64,000 nt of DNA from Galerina marginata (GCA_023014335.1 JAECYW010000008.1:248001-312000); one strand, 5' to 3'. Positions 1-12,110 are shown, counted from the stretch's first letter. Notes: generated from the sequence alone by a model not told the origin. Made by a program: numbers and translations.

Positions 1-881
1 TACAATTTTCTAAATATCACCCAATTCAAGAATGGGGGAACATTGGATCCATTGACAAAGTATAATAGTGATATGAAGTAAATAGTGAGGTACTGGATTT
101 GTATGAAGAAATGCAGAGCACAATGATCGTGCGTGTATGCAGAGAAGTTAAAAAGAGTGAAAGCGCACCAAAATTCCACAGTCAAACCCATGTCCACCGA
201 AATCAAGACCAAAACCTAAATAGAACTGACGGTCAGTAATACAGGGAGGAGAGAGAGAAAACAGGAGGATGAGAAGGACGAGAGCCACATAATAAACGGA
301 CACACAAGTCCAAAATTTAAGCAACGACAAGTTGCAGTAATATTAAATGTCCCTGCCACAGACCACAGCACATGCACTGTTTGAGTTCTGTAGCACTATT
401 GCGCAGAATAGCTGGGCACAACATCAAAAGAGAAAGAAAGTAAGAAATGACGAGGCAGAAGGGAAGGAGGGACAAGATTGGTTGAATCAAGATTGAATCA
501 ACGAAACACGCAAGTCAGTTCAAACCCCGACAACAAGTGCACGTGCAGTCAACAATACTCGCGACACGTTATAACTGAGCTCAGCAATTCACGCACTTCC
601 TTTCCTTTGTCCACTGGCCTGGATAGACTTGATACTGCACACCCTAGCGCTAGCCTGCCGGCCTCACATTCCAGTTCACTGTGTCAATTATGATCCTTAT
701 TCAATTTGCATTCGTCTTTCCGTGTTCCTTGAGGCAATGTACAATGGCATTTGCTCAATCCTTGCTCACTGATTCGGTCGACAATTCAAGTAAGTTTGTT
801 TCAAAAATAGTTGATTGGTCTCGTCTGGCGTGTCTACCTCAAGATCACTACAAGCCAGGTCACATCACGTCCAAGTGTGTA
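1..881. other. Left-edge region, no gene recognised
   Basis: Only short reading frames of about 60-130 codons without recognisable motifs are present on either strand. It lies downstream of the minus-strand gene that stops at 882 and probably holds its 3' flank and the left end of the transposon-like unit. I looked for terminal inverted repeats against the 8.85-9.25 kb side and found none I could defend. Confidence 0.5.
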
Positions 882-2337
882 TTACTTAGGTGGCATACGT
901 GCAAGACCCTGGTTAAGTGTCACCAACCAGTCATCAAGGTCCCTCAGTGCAGTGAACTCCGCAGAAGCAGCCGGTTCTCCATACTCCTTCTTGTCCTTAT
1001 CATAGATTACTTCATGTGCTCTGCAACAAGAAGTTTAGCCACCGTATTTTGGACTCGGAGAATGAAGACTTACATCTGAAAGGCAGCAGAAGTATTGTAC
1101 TTTCCCCTCATTATCTTGAGCTGATTATCAATCTCCAACCAGAATGAGTCATCCTTGACACTGCGAGAACCCTTAGTCGCTGCAAATTTCTTATACTCTC
1201 TCCGCTTTATTCGAAATATGAGGTCAGCTCAGCCTTCTGATTTATGTGGACCACCAACTCACGATAAATGTGATGCGAATGTATAAAGCAGCTGTAGGCT
1301 TTGCCTTGGAAGATCCAAGACATGCCTTTGTTAAGGTTGCAATATCCGTCTTATCATCGAAACCTTTTATGATCTGTATATTTGGAATTAGAGGTATTTT
1401 ATTAAGTTACTGCAAGACTTGTTACTCACTTCTTTCTTCAGATCGTGTCGATGGGTTGTTAGAGACTTGCCAATGACCTCCAGTACCATCACTCGTCGCC
1501 CAATATCATGAGGAGCAGGAAGATCGGAGACATTCAGCTGACGCATGATGTCCTGTCCCATATTGTAGATACATTTTTTAAACCAAGGGTATTAGTCACT
1601 CACATAAATCAGAGATGGCAATTCTGGAGACCGATAAGCTGCCAGACTGGGCGAACAGATTGCAACAGCTGCATACTCTTGGGCAGCCACCTGTATGTAT
1701 TGTGTTTGTAAGTGTCACGGTCATTTTACTGTGCTATTCCTTCTGACCTTCAGAACGTCAGGTACTTTATAATCAGCTTTTCTCTCTTCAGTAATCACAT
1801 GAAGCATATCGCGGGTCTGCAAAACAGCAACATATGCCATAAAGCTTCGTTCAATTGCATCTGAGGTCTTGTGCTGGGTTTAGTTTCTCCGAAATCATTT
1901 TTGAATGCACGTTCACTTACCTTGAGATATTTATCTGCATCAGCATTGCCTTCTGGAGACAGTCCTTTATGCCTTTTGTAGTCACGGCCCATTTCCAGGG
2001 TGTAGACGGCAAGCCCAGAGAAGAAGTTGTCAATAGAACCCATTGAAATCTGATCAATGCCAGTTCCAGTATACGGCGAGCTTGAGCTCGAGTACTGCAG
2101 AGTATTGGTTCTCTCATATTCATTGCGGGTTCTAATGGACCCTCGAGGTCCATTGTCGAGCGTTTCGGATTGGCCTGCATTGCTGGTGGCCTCTGGTCCG
2201 ACCCCTGGTTCTGTGCTCGGTTCTGTACTTTTCTCGATCCTGGTGCGTATGATCTCATCCAGGTCATCCTCGTCCAGAGAAGGTGTGGTCATGATGATAG
2301 CTTGAAGGCTCACGAGAGGTCGGGATGAGCTTTTCAT
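882..2337 (-). CDS. Accessory gene of the transposon-like unit, function unknown
   Basis: Multi-exon minus-strand gene. The first exon (2337 to about 1921) is acidic and polar, starting MKSSSRPLVS with a second possible start MTTPSLDEDD at 2292. A GTAAGTG donor follows DADKYLK. Later exons that join in frame include a segment containing VAVLQTRDMLHVITEE (about 1865-1755), VAAQEYAAVAICSPSLAAY (about 1690-1612), DIMRQLNVSDLPAPHDIG (about 1555-1440) and a charged C-terminal part with DDSFWLEIDNQLKIMRGKYN (about 1190-1082). The last exon ends QGLARMPPK with TAA at 882-884. I recall similar proteins beside the same large gene in other mushroom genomes, but know no function. It is divergent from the large gene at 2451; only 113 bp separate the start codons, so a shared promoter is likely. 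No lesion was seen. Splice sites are hand-called. Confidence 0.62.
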
Positions 2338-2450
2338 GATCAAATTTCAAAGGGCTCGAGGTGGCACGTGCTTTGTCGGTCGTTAACAAAAATACTTCGC
2401 CTTTTGCAACTTTTTACTGATACTTTTTTGTTCAACTCGTCGGTATTAGG
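2338..2450. promoter_or_regulatory. Short divergent promoter region
   Basis: The start codons of the minus-strand gene (2337) and the plus-strand transposase-like gene (2451) are 113 bp apart. The interval contains GTGGCACGTGCTTTGTCGG, which includes a CACGTG palindrome, followed by A- and T-rich runs. It is the only place either promoter can lie unless 5' leader exons exist elsewhere. Calling it a bidirectional promoter is inference from spacing. Confidence 0.45.
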
Positions 2451-5400
2451 ATGGGTCGCAAGAAAAATGAAGTACCACCTGATCCTGGTCAGTCAGCGTT
2501 GAAATCTGGATAGGACAGTTGTCTAACACCATATGTTTCAGATGCGGTATTCAATGAAACCAAAAGCAAAGTTGCATGCCTTGCATGTAAAGATGCTCAG
2601 GGGGCCCAATCCTTCAATTGGATTGCATCCTCCTCTTGGGCCTCACAGATTAACTTAAGAGCCCATTTACATGCACTTGAGCTCCGTGAACGCAATCGGC
2701 AGACAGCTGTCAAAGCCCGCAACCAGCATCTCAACCTCTATGGCAGAAACCCAGTAAGCCTTGCCGAGCCACCGACAACATCCTTTGCCCAAGCACCACC
2801 ACCTAGGTTCACTTTGTCAGCCTTGAATGGCGAAGATATCAACGGTATCAACGCCGACGATTTTTCCTTTGATGTCGCAGAGTGCGACCAATATTTCAGG
2901 GTCTCAATTCCGGATGATGATATGGATGAAGAATCTCGCCACACTCTGGTTGCCCAGGAGGTTGAACAGCTGTGCCTCGAAACCCTGGATGAAGAGTTTG
3001 AAGGAGCTGAAGATGTAACTATTCCTTGCATGGCAGACGAGTTTCGTGCAGCTGGTGTGTATAATCAATCTCTTTCTGCACCAATTCTTATTCCTTGAAT
3101 TCACAGGCCTTGAACCCGATGAAGGTGACGAAGACGATATCCACCAAGAATTTACAGGTGTCCCGGTCAACCATGACTACGCACCGTACCCAAACAAAAC
3201 GGTACGTTATTCACAGGTGGTTTGCAAGGTCACCTCATCATGGATCTCTAGATGTGCTTTTTGGACATTTTAGACAACTTGCCACGCCTGCGGCTGTCAT
3301 CTAGCCAGCTCAAAATGGTTTTGTGGTTGATGCGTGAATGCGGCGCGCGCGATGTGCCATCTTTCAAGAGCTTTCGTTCAGTGCAAAAGCATGTTCGAGA
3401 TTTATGTGGTGTCACCCTCAAACCGTCAACATCAGACCTCGGGAATCTCTTTTATACCACAGGTGTCCCCGGCCTCATAATAAATGTTGGTCACTTGTGT
3501 AACTTGGTCTGAGCTGTGTGCTGATGTTCAAACGTTCCAGGATTTTGCAAACCCTGAGGTGGCACCTCATATACAACCGTTCCCAGAAGATGTCGATGGA
3601 GGGCCAATTTCCGAGATGTGGCAGGTTCCTCGTCCTCATGGGAGATGGTTTGATTTACCAAGAGAAAAGCTCATGCCGTCGATTCTTGAACGCCAGAAAC
3701 GTTACTATATTGATGAAGTAGCTGAGTTGTTCAATGGGAAATGGGTGATCCCTCAGCTTTGGGTTACACACCGGGGTGAAACTAAGGCCGATTGCTATGC
3801 TGTTTCTAAAGGTCAAGAAGTACAGGTGCCCATTCATTAATTTATTTTCATTGGCTGATCTGAGTCTGCAGGGAACTCTGTCAGTTAACCCGGTAACCAT
3901 CCGAGTCCCTGTAAAAGATTTCCAAAACAACCACGAAGATGTGGTACGACAGAATCATGGTCAGCTTGTCCTCTGTCGTAAGTCTTGTTGATGCCCTGGT
4001 GTTGGCCTATCTAATGATGCAATCTGTTAGCTGAAGATTATTCTTATTCCAATCGAATTCCTAACCGCGCTCGCACAATTGACCAAGGAGAAGACCTATA
4101 CACCATCTGGTTGTCCATCTGGGCTGATGATGTTTCCGGCGCACGTTCAAAACAATATCAAAAGCATATCAATTTGTATATGTTCAATGCAAACTTGCCG
4201 GGGCGTTTACTACAGCAAGAGTATTTTATTCGTTTCATTTCGACGTCTCCCAATGCATCCGCATTGGAACAGTTCAGGCCTGTGGTGTCTGATATCAAGT
4301 ATGTCGGCGATCACATTCGGAACTGTCTAAAAGTTTATAATTTCCTAGATCCACGCATTTATCACCTGTTCACTGTTTCAATGCAGCGACAAAAAGGCCC
4401 TGCAGTTTCATTATTCTCATTGCTGATCTTCCTGCAGACAACCCTCAGCAATCAGAAGAGACCTCGCACATCGGCCACAATGGACTCTGTAAATGCCGGT
4501 TTTGTAGGGCAGGAAGGGAAAAGGGATTCACGGCCACGCCGGAAGGATATTATGAATTTTATGAGGTATAGTTGCCGCTGTTTCGCAGATAACATACTTA
4601 TCTTTTTGCTAGCCTGGGCCCCCACGAAATGTCGAGCAGATTAGAGACTGCGTGTTGGAGCAAATACGTCTGGCAACGCTTGGTATAGAATCACATATCA
4701 GTCAACTGCAGACTAGCACAGGGGTGAAAGATAAAATCGCTCAGTACTGGATTGACATCCTTATTGTTAAATCCCGCGAAATGCAGGCCGCTCAACCTGA
4801 GAAATGCATAAAGTTGATCTCGGATGAACTGCTGGCATGGCTTGGGACACAGACGGAAGCACCATATAACCCCTTGCTGGATGTTGAATGTGAGTTTTCA
4901 TTTCTTCATTCCGATCCCTTTCTGAAGATAATTACTAGTCCTGGATCCCTCTCAAGACACCCTTGTTGAGATCCTCCATACCATCCTCCTAGGAATTGAG
5001 AAGTATGCATGGTATGGTCTCCATTCGAACTGGACCACACAGCAGCAAGACATTTTCACTGTACGTCTTCAAGGTACAAACACTGACGCCCTCAATATCC
5101 CTCCGATTTGCGCTGCGTATATGATGCAATATCGCAATGGCCTGATTGGCAAGCATTTCAAGACATTGATGCAAACAAGTGTCTTCCATATACACGGCCT
5201 CGTATCTCCTGATCAATTTACCCTTGTGCGCGCAATTGGTGAACTCGGTCCACTTCTTTGGACTGCAGTTATTGACGACATGGAATCTTACCTTGTATGT
5301 TGCGAAATCTCATCCCGGTCTCTCTCTAACTTTCATTGATCATAGGCCGACTTGCAAATTTTAATTGACAATGTCCTTGATGCGTTTTTGCTGCTTGACC

Positions 5401-7282
5401 CTGGTAAAATCCTCATGAAGATTAAGCTTCACGTTCTTGTGCATATTGTCGATAACATTTGTCGCCGCGGTCCTGCAGTTCGCTTCTCCACCGAAGTTTT
5501 TGAATGTTTCAATGCCATCTTCCGACTTTGCTCTGTTCTCAGCAACCATCAGGCACCCAGTTGTGACATTGGCATGAAATTTGTCAACTTGGACAGTGTC
5601 AAGCACATTCTCAGTGGCGGATACTGGCTCCAAGATGGTTATTATGTCCAGGCCGGGCGAGACGTTCGTGGTCTTATGACTCGTGTCTCTATTCTCCAAA
5701 AACATTTTGGGTGGGCACCAAGACCAGTTTGGAGTCCCGGTGCAGTCAAGGCCCTTGCAAAAAGTAAACAGGTTACCGTCCGACTGGAATCACTTGGGCT
5801 TGCAACTAGTGTTTGGAAGTCCGGTCCGGTCCGGTCTTTGACCCCCCAGAGGCCTGGACCGAGACCGGGACCGGTCTGCATCGGTCCTAAGACTGCAAAA
5901 GACTGCACAAAACCGGAAAAGACCAAGACCGCGGTCTTTTACAGTCCTAAGACCGGTCTTGGTACTAATTATTTAAAACAGGTTGTAAGCTGTATTTACA
6001 TGAAAAATATTAAATATATCACTCGGTAGACTTAATCGAATACTAGTTAGCTTTAAAACAAGCCTAAGAACGTGAAAATCCATGAAGAATTGACAGAGAA
6101 ATAAAATAATTAGAAACTATCTACTGTTTTTCGAAGAATTTTACAGAATTTTACATTTTCTACTGTAACTTTGTCAGTTTTCAACCGATTGAGACGTTCT
6201 TGGGTGCGTTTTAAAGCGTATATATTGGGGTACAAAAGACCGGTCTTAACCGATGAGACCGGTCCACCAAGACCGGTCTTTTTGCGGTCTTTCAATCTCA
6301 AAAACCAAAAGACCGGACTGCTGGTCCGGTCTTTTTCCGGTCCAGTCCGGTCTGGTTGCGGTCTTTTCCCAGTCTTGAGACTGGACTTACAAACACTACT
6401 TGCAACAGCCTCAACTATGCTGGGCTCAGAGCCTTCGCCGCATTCTGAATGGGTTGGGGCATCATCAGCTTTGGCTTTATCAGGAGATAAGTGTACCAAA
6501 GGATCATGGGGAGTGTTTCGGGAGAGTGATGTAAGTTTCTTTTGCGGTATGGTGTGCATCGTGTTGTCAATGAGTGATATTATTCTCAGATTCCTGGGTC
6601 GAAAGTCTTCATTGGTCGTGTTAGCGCAATCTATGCTGCAGCTCATGGCTCTGCCAACTCGTCGGGACTGATCGTGGTTCAGATCTTTGAGCTTCTCAAA
6701 GCATTACATTTCAGATATGGCATGCCAGTTCTTCGCGCCAAAACTGAAGACCAAGCGGAAGGCATTGCTCTTTTCTCATCGGAGGTATGTTTAAACTTGA
6801 AGGCTTGCTTTAACCTCAAGACCGTTTACCATTGGTTTGAACAGGCACTTCAGTTTACATTTAATGTTCAACATGATTGTCATGCACATGGCTGCAAAGC
6901 AACCGGCTCTACTCGTCAACTGCAGGAGCGGCAAGAAACAGATGTCATTATTCGGTCAACAGTTCATAAAGACAACACCAATTTTATTATCAACTTACAT
7001 GCTCTCCACAATGCCAGTCTTCTCCGAAAATTCCTTCCCAGATACATGACTGTACCCCGACCCTTGTTTGAGGATCGATGCAAACATCTGGATGAATTAG
7101 GGATACAGATCACGGAGCAAATGCTCGCTAAAAAGGCCGCAACTGCGGCGAAGGCTGCTGAGACAAGGAGGAAGAACAACGAGGCTAAGGCCAGGTCTAC
7201 TGTTACACAGGCAGCAGAAGGCACAGAAGATGTAGATGAGCCAGGTGATGAAGCAGTTGGTGGGAAAAGACGACGCAGATAG
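2451..7282 (+). CDS. Transposase-like protein (CACTA/Plavaka-like?), interrupted by a MITE
   Basis: Large multi-exon gene starting MGRKKNEVPPDPD. An N-terminal cysteine/histidine segment (KVACLACKD ... HLHALE) suggests a zinc finger. The middle reads WLSIWADDVSGARSKQYQ, FISTSPNASALEQF, a CKCRFCR cysteine cluster, then DPSQDTLVEILHTILLG. These resemble the spaced acidic motifs of RNase-H-fold transposases of the CACTA/Plavaka type; that assignment is from memory of the family and is tentative. Next come GKHFKTLMQTSVFHIHGL and FSTEVFECFNAIFRLCSV, and a basic, alanine-rich tail ending GGKRRRR. All other exons join in frame without a stop. The one lesion is the 591-bp element at 5808-6398, which falls between GLAT and ASTMLG. 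The gene stops 14 bp before the convergent gene at 7297. Confidence 0.72.
5808..6398. mobile_element. hAT-type MITE, copy 1 (591 bp)
   Basis: Terminal inverted repeats read TAGTGTTTGGAAGTCC at the left and, on the other strand at the right, TAGTGTTTGTAAGTCC. The flanks carry a perfect 8-bp target duplication, CTTGCAAC, at 5800-5807 and 6399-6406. Eight-base duplications with a TAGTG/CAGTG-type terminus are characteristic of hAT transposons. There is no transposase; the interior holds many copies of ACCGGTCTT and its complement near both ends, typical of subterminal transposase-binding repeats. Reading frames inside are by-products of these repeats. It interrupts a coding exon of the transposase-like gene. 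It appears identical to the copy at 8199-8789. Confidence 0.93.
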
Positions 7283-7296
7283 TATTTTTGTGTTAC

Positions 7297-8851
7297 TTAG
7301 TAAATATGCAATTCAAAGGGTTTAAGACGTGCAGCCTCTCTTTGTGCCTTTTCCGTCTTCCGAACTTCCAACCGACGAGTCATCTCCCGCCGAAGCTGAA
7401 TGGCAGTGATCATCCCACTTACCCAGACAGGATGAAATGAGTTTAGAGGGTCTGGGTCGTTCAGTTCACAGCTATGAGCACGATTGATTTCGCGAATCAG
7501 CTCCATCGTCAGGGCATTGTCAAATGGTAGGAAGTCGGGTAACTTCATACATCTTATCTCCTGTGATACATTAGCAAGAGATACAGTGAAGTGCGAACAT
7601 CTTACCGCCTGATATTCATTTGCTCTTCTCTCAAATTCCCGGGCCTCGACTGCCTCTTGGATTGCCTTTCTCCGCACCCAAAGTTCATGGATACGATCAG
7701 CGCGTAGATGAAAGTAGTCTGCATATGAATCCGGCTCGTCATAGACCAGCCTGTGGAGGTTTCTGAGATCCCTGACCAGGTGCCGACATCTGTCATCGTC
7801 TGTGGATTCCACAAGAGGGACTTCGATCCTGTCAAGAATCTTGCAGGAGAAGGTGTTATTAACGATTGAACAAAGACAAAGGAATACCTACCCGCGATAT
7901 GAACATCTGTCGCAGCTGGACTTTTGTAGGCTCCGGGCGTTCTGGGTCTTTGACGACAAAAGATTCTTTCTGCGGTGACTCCGGTGAGTTAACTTCATCA
8001 TCTGAGGCAGGTGCTGGGAATTTAAAAAAGCGTGGGTCCTCAGAATACAAGGGTCGGGCTCTGGAAGACTTGAAAAAAGGTTACTGAGACGTGAGGACAA
8101 GTACTATGAATCCAATGCTTACCTTGGCTGGTGTCTTTTGCAAGTCTTTCTCACTAATTAAATAGCAAAGGGAAATATCCTCTATGGACATCACAGGTAG
8201 TGTTTGGAAGTCCGGTCCGGTCCGGTCTTTGACCCCCCAGAGGCCTGGACCGAGACCGGGACCGGTCTGCATCGGTCCTAAGACTGCAAAAGACTGCACA
8301 AAACCGGAAAAGACCAAGACCGCGGTCTTTTACAGTCCTAAGACCGGTCTTGGTACTAATTATTTAAAACAGGTTGTAAGCTGTATTTACATGAAAAATA
8401 TTAAATATATCACTCGGTAGACTTAATCGAATACTAGTTAGCTTTAAAACAAGCCTAAGAACGTGAAAATCCATGAAGAATTGACAGAGAAATAAAATAA
8501 TTAGAAACTATCTACTGTTTTTCGAAGAATTTTACAGAATTTTACATTTTCTACTGTAACTTTGTCAGTTTTCAACCGATTGAGACGTTCTTGGGTGCGT
8601 TTTAAAGCGTATATATTGGGGTACAAAAGACCGGTCTTAACCGATGAGACCGGTCCACCAAGACCGGTCTTTTTGCGGTCTTTCAATCTCAAAAACCAAA
8701 AGACCGGACTGCTGGTCCGGTCTTTTTCCGGTCCAGTCCGGTCTGGTTGCGGTCTTTTCCCAGTCTTGAGACTGGACTTACAAACACTAATCACAGGTGA
8801 GCTGGGAAGCTCTGTCAACGGGCTGGGTATCCTTTCTGGAGAGGATGCCAT
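7297..8851 (-). pseudogene. Convergent accessory gene of the transposon-like unit, split by a MITE
   Basis: With the 591-bp insertion set aside, this minus-strand gene starts at 8851 with MASSPERIPSPLTELPSSPV and continues through the 8-bp duplication into MSIEDISLCYLISEKDL. Further exons read EDPRFFKFPAPASDDEV, QLRQMFISR, then a charged helical part (VRRKAIQEAVEAREFERRA) and a C-terminal part ending LKPFELHIY with a stop at 7297-7299. Introns with good consensus lie near 8116-8066, 7888-7846 and 7605-7561. No other lesion was seen. The protein would be about 290 residues of unknown function. If translation starts at the internal ATG at 8192 only about 20 residues are lost, so a product may still be made. 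It converges on the transposase-like gene with a 14-bp gap. Confidence 0.65.
8199..8789. mobile_element. hAT-type MITE, copy 2 (591 bp)
   Basis: Same 591-bp element as at 5808-6398, in the same orientation on the plus strand. Its target duplication, ATCACAGG, is perfect at 8191-8198 and 8790-8797. The six-frame translations of both copies match throughout, and I saw no base difference. It lies in the first coding exon of the convergent gene, between codons about 20 and 22, immediately before an in-frame ATG. Two independent target duplications show two separate insertions rather than a duplicated block. Confidence 0.93.
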
Positions 8852-9260
8852 ATTGTGAGGTGAACGGCAACAAGCAGGAATCGATGATTGATTATCATTA
8901 CTTGGAGGAGCATGATTTGAAGAGATTGAGAGGACGTCCTGGCAGAGATCCCAGAGTCACCCAAGCTGTTGGTTTGATGAGATATGAAGATAGGTCGGGA
9001 GGATGTCTGAAATTATGTTAGGCTGGTATCTGAGGTCGAGGTTAGGCTGGCATCAACGCGGAACCTCAAATGCACATCATCACAACGTCACACCAATATT
9101 GACAGGCAATACGTCGCATGAATATCAAATTTATATCTACTGGACATTCCTACAATTCCTCCCAGAAACATTGATTGCCAGAGGTCACAGGGAACTCAGG
9201 CAGGATTGGTGGTGTAGTATGCAATGATCAAGGGACCGTGCGAATATCATCAATCTCCAT
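8852..9260. other. Flank of the transposon-like unit
   Basis: This should contain the 5' leader and promoter of the split convergent gene and the right end of the three-gene unit. A plus-strand frame with a basic stretch (HDLKRLRGRPGRDPRV) is open here but has no recognisable homologue. At about 9228-9262 sits a GACCGTGCGAATATCATC ... CCATAAAT module shared with the repeat cluster at 18-27 kb, directly abutting repeat copy A. Confidence 0.4.
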
Positions 9261-12110
9261 AAATCAGCCGGGAGCTATCAGGAATTGGTCCGTGCACATT
9301 CTTGATCAGGCTTAGGGCCTTCGGCTGCCATTCAATGCTTTCTTCCTTTCTCCCCACTACCTGCTCACTCTTGCTTGTCGTATGCACTCACTATGTCCGA
9401 TGTTATATCCTTGTCCCTCAGCAATTTGCTCGGGCCAAGCTGTCTGGATGTTATAAGCCCTTTATAAGTAGACGGGCTTATGCTGCGGGGTCTCTCGATG
9501 GTCGCGCTGTGATGGTTTACTCAACTTTTGCCGTTCATTACTGCTTCTAAGGTACATCGCGGAGCTTTTGTGCTGCAAGCATTTTTCTTGACGTTTTTCA
9601 ACATGTTTTTAGGCGAGAATATTGCCTTCGACCTGGATCCTTCCCGACTGAAAGCAGTACGTTGCACCGTATTTGTGTCTTCCCCCCATTTTATTTTTTG
9701 GAGTGGTCTTTTTATGACCTGCTCGTTTCTCGTGCATAGCACCTTTTTTGCCGAGTTTCCCTATTGCAATTCAGCGTGCTGACTACTTTTACGATCAGAT
9801 ACCCTCTCCTTCGTTAGGTGATAGGACTTAATAAAATAAAATCTGATTTTTTTAGCCGAATTTAACCTCGCTTCATCCTCGTTGTCCTTAGGGATAGCGG
9901 CACTTCGGGTGACGGGCTTAACAGTGCCAAGTCCCCCAGCCCCGCTTGTCAGGCCGAAATCTGGAGTGAAGCTAACTGCTGCTTTTGTTGTTATTGGAGG
10001 CTTGTATGCAAGAGAGTTGGGTGGGGGACACGGTGAAGGACGTTAGAGGTGACCTACAGGAAGCCGTTCAGGCGAAGGAAGTTACGAAGGAGGCGGAATT
10101 GGACGCCAACGCCCACTAGTGTCATCGTCGTCTGCGTGTCGTCCCCAACCGTTGACCTGCTACTTCCTCTACCTTCGTCATCACGACCTTCACTGCCTAC
10201 CAATGCCGAACCTAACGCTCTGATACTGTCGGTGCTGGTGGCCTCTCTTTCGCTCGTCGGAACATAAGCAGCCGCAGAAGCCGTAGAGCTACGTCGACTA
10301 ACCTAGCCGCCCGCATATACTTGGCAAAAATTTAACCGAAGCTGCCAGCGGGACCGGCTCGTTCACTGCTGGAGGACCTTCCATTGATCGTCCTCGGTTG
10401 ATGTTGCGTCCGCGTTAAGCCACACGGCGTTCTCTGCTGCCCGACTCAGTGGTGCATGGGCTTCACTGCCGCCGAGGCTGGCACTGCTGAAGGATCCGTT
10501 GCTGTTGATCCTTTTCGTTCGAGCTCGAGCGTACATCGGATGGAATGAGAGTTGCGCAATGGAGGAGTGTTGCCAAAAAAAATTCCATCAAGTCGAAGGA
10601 GGACGACGAACAGGTGATTGCGTTTATTTACCCAGCCGGCAGAAATTCATCTCCAGCTCTCGTTTCATCCCCAGCCTTATCATCAAATTCGACTGCGGCT
10701 GCGTCCGCCTATATCTCGCTGAATCGGGAGGAGGATTACGATTTCGGCCTCACTCTCAGCTGCTGCCATTGCCGTTGCTGCTTGGCAATATTCCCTTGAA
10801 TGGATGGATGTAAAGACGCCTTTTGCTTGCTCGTTTAAGTGCGCTCGCAGGGGCGTTCCGATCCAAAGCTCACGAATACTCGACGCGAATTCAACTGTCA
10901 TTGTGTTCGCCATTTACATATTTTTTGACGCCATCACACCCACTATCGAACGGAGAGCAAGTGCAACGTGATGATCGTCGCTAATCTCATTGCCGAAGAA
11001 CTGTCCTCCACTTCCACCTTTGCCCGTGCTGCACCAGGCCCGTCGCTACTGACGAACTTAGACCAACGGCCGTCCATTTCAACTGTGGCAGTCATTACCT
11101 GCTGCGAGTTCACTAACGCTGCCGCCATTATTCCTGCCAAAATTAAACCCAGCTAGGGACATCGCTGCTGGTGGCGGTTCAATGTTCAACTCGTTCGTTT
11201 CCAGGCTAGCCCGTTCACCATCACGCAGTATATTTTGTCACCTAGGCGTATCCAGGACAAGCTCTATTGCTATCAATGATGTGTTGGAGGGAATACGAAG
11301 TGTGTGCTTGTGATGCAAATTCGGCCTAGCTGACCATACACGCGACAGAAACTCGGAGAGGTGTCGTGGTGGAGTGATGGTGCTGGTAACTTCTCCCGCT
11401 AGCGCTCTGCTCAGCATCTGCGCTGCTACTCTTGCTTTTACCACTGCTCGTGGTTTGAACCATACAGCGGCGCCGTGACGTGGTTGTGCATTGGCGGGAC
11501 ATGTCCTGACATTAGTCCTTCGCCCAGGAGAGGTGGAATACACGATGCGGCTTCTTGCGAATTTCCTTTTTTTCGTTCCCTCTTCCCCTTCTTTTGGCAC
11601 GTTTTTGGCTATTTGCTTGATCATGAGCTCGTTTCTCTTTGCTCTGTCTTCGCTTTTGACTGATTTTGACTGCAGTTTTACGCGTTTACGCTCGTGATCT
11701 CGTCCAGTGTCGATCCGCCTACTTTTTGGGTTCGACGTTGACTTGTTAACGTATATTTCTCGGGCTTAGTCCCGGCTTGTATTCATCCTATCGATATGTC
11801 GTTTTATATCTCTTTCTTTTGCCCTCAGAGCTCGTTCTTCCTTGGGTCATGGCAGTCGTTTTTTGTCATCCCTTCTAACTACTTAGTGGTCAGTGCTTTC
11901 GTTCCACCTACATACATTTCTCCCTTTTCCGGGAAATTTCGTCTCATCTTACGCTCGTTAGCTTCCTCGATCTTTTTCATATCTTTGTTCACCCTGCTGA
12001 TTTCAAGTGTACAACACTTCCTGTTCAGTTCTTCCATTCGGTCATTTCCGATAACTTAATTGCAGTCGTCGCGGATGGGTTTTAGCGCAGCATATACTCA
12101 GATCTGTCTC

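Noticed and set aside
5821..6671. Open frames inside the MITE copies, including a plus-strand frame with KSGPVRSLTPQRPG and a minus-strand frame with KTGKRPQPDRTGPEK
   Set aside because: They are translations of the ACCGGTCTT repeats, occur identically in both MITE copies and run past the target duplications into unrelated sequence.
882..9260. Terminal inverted repeats for the three-gene unit
   Set aside because: I compared both flanks by eye and found no convincing inverted match, so the element ends are left undefined.
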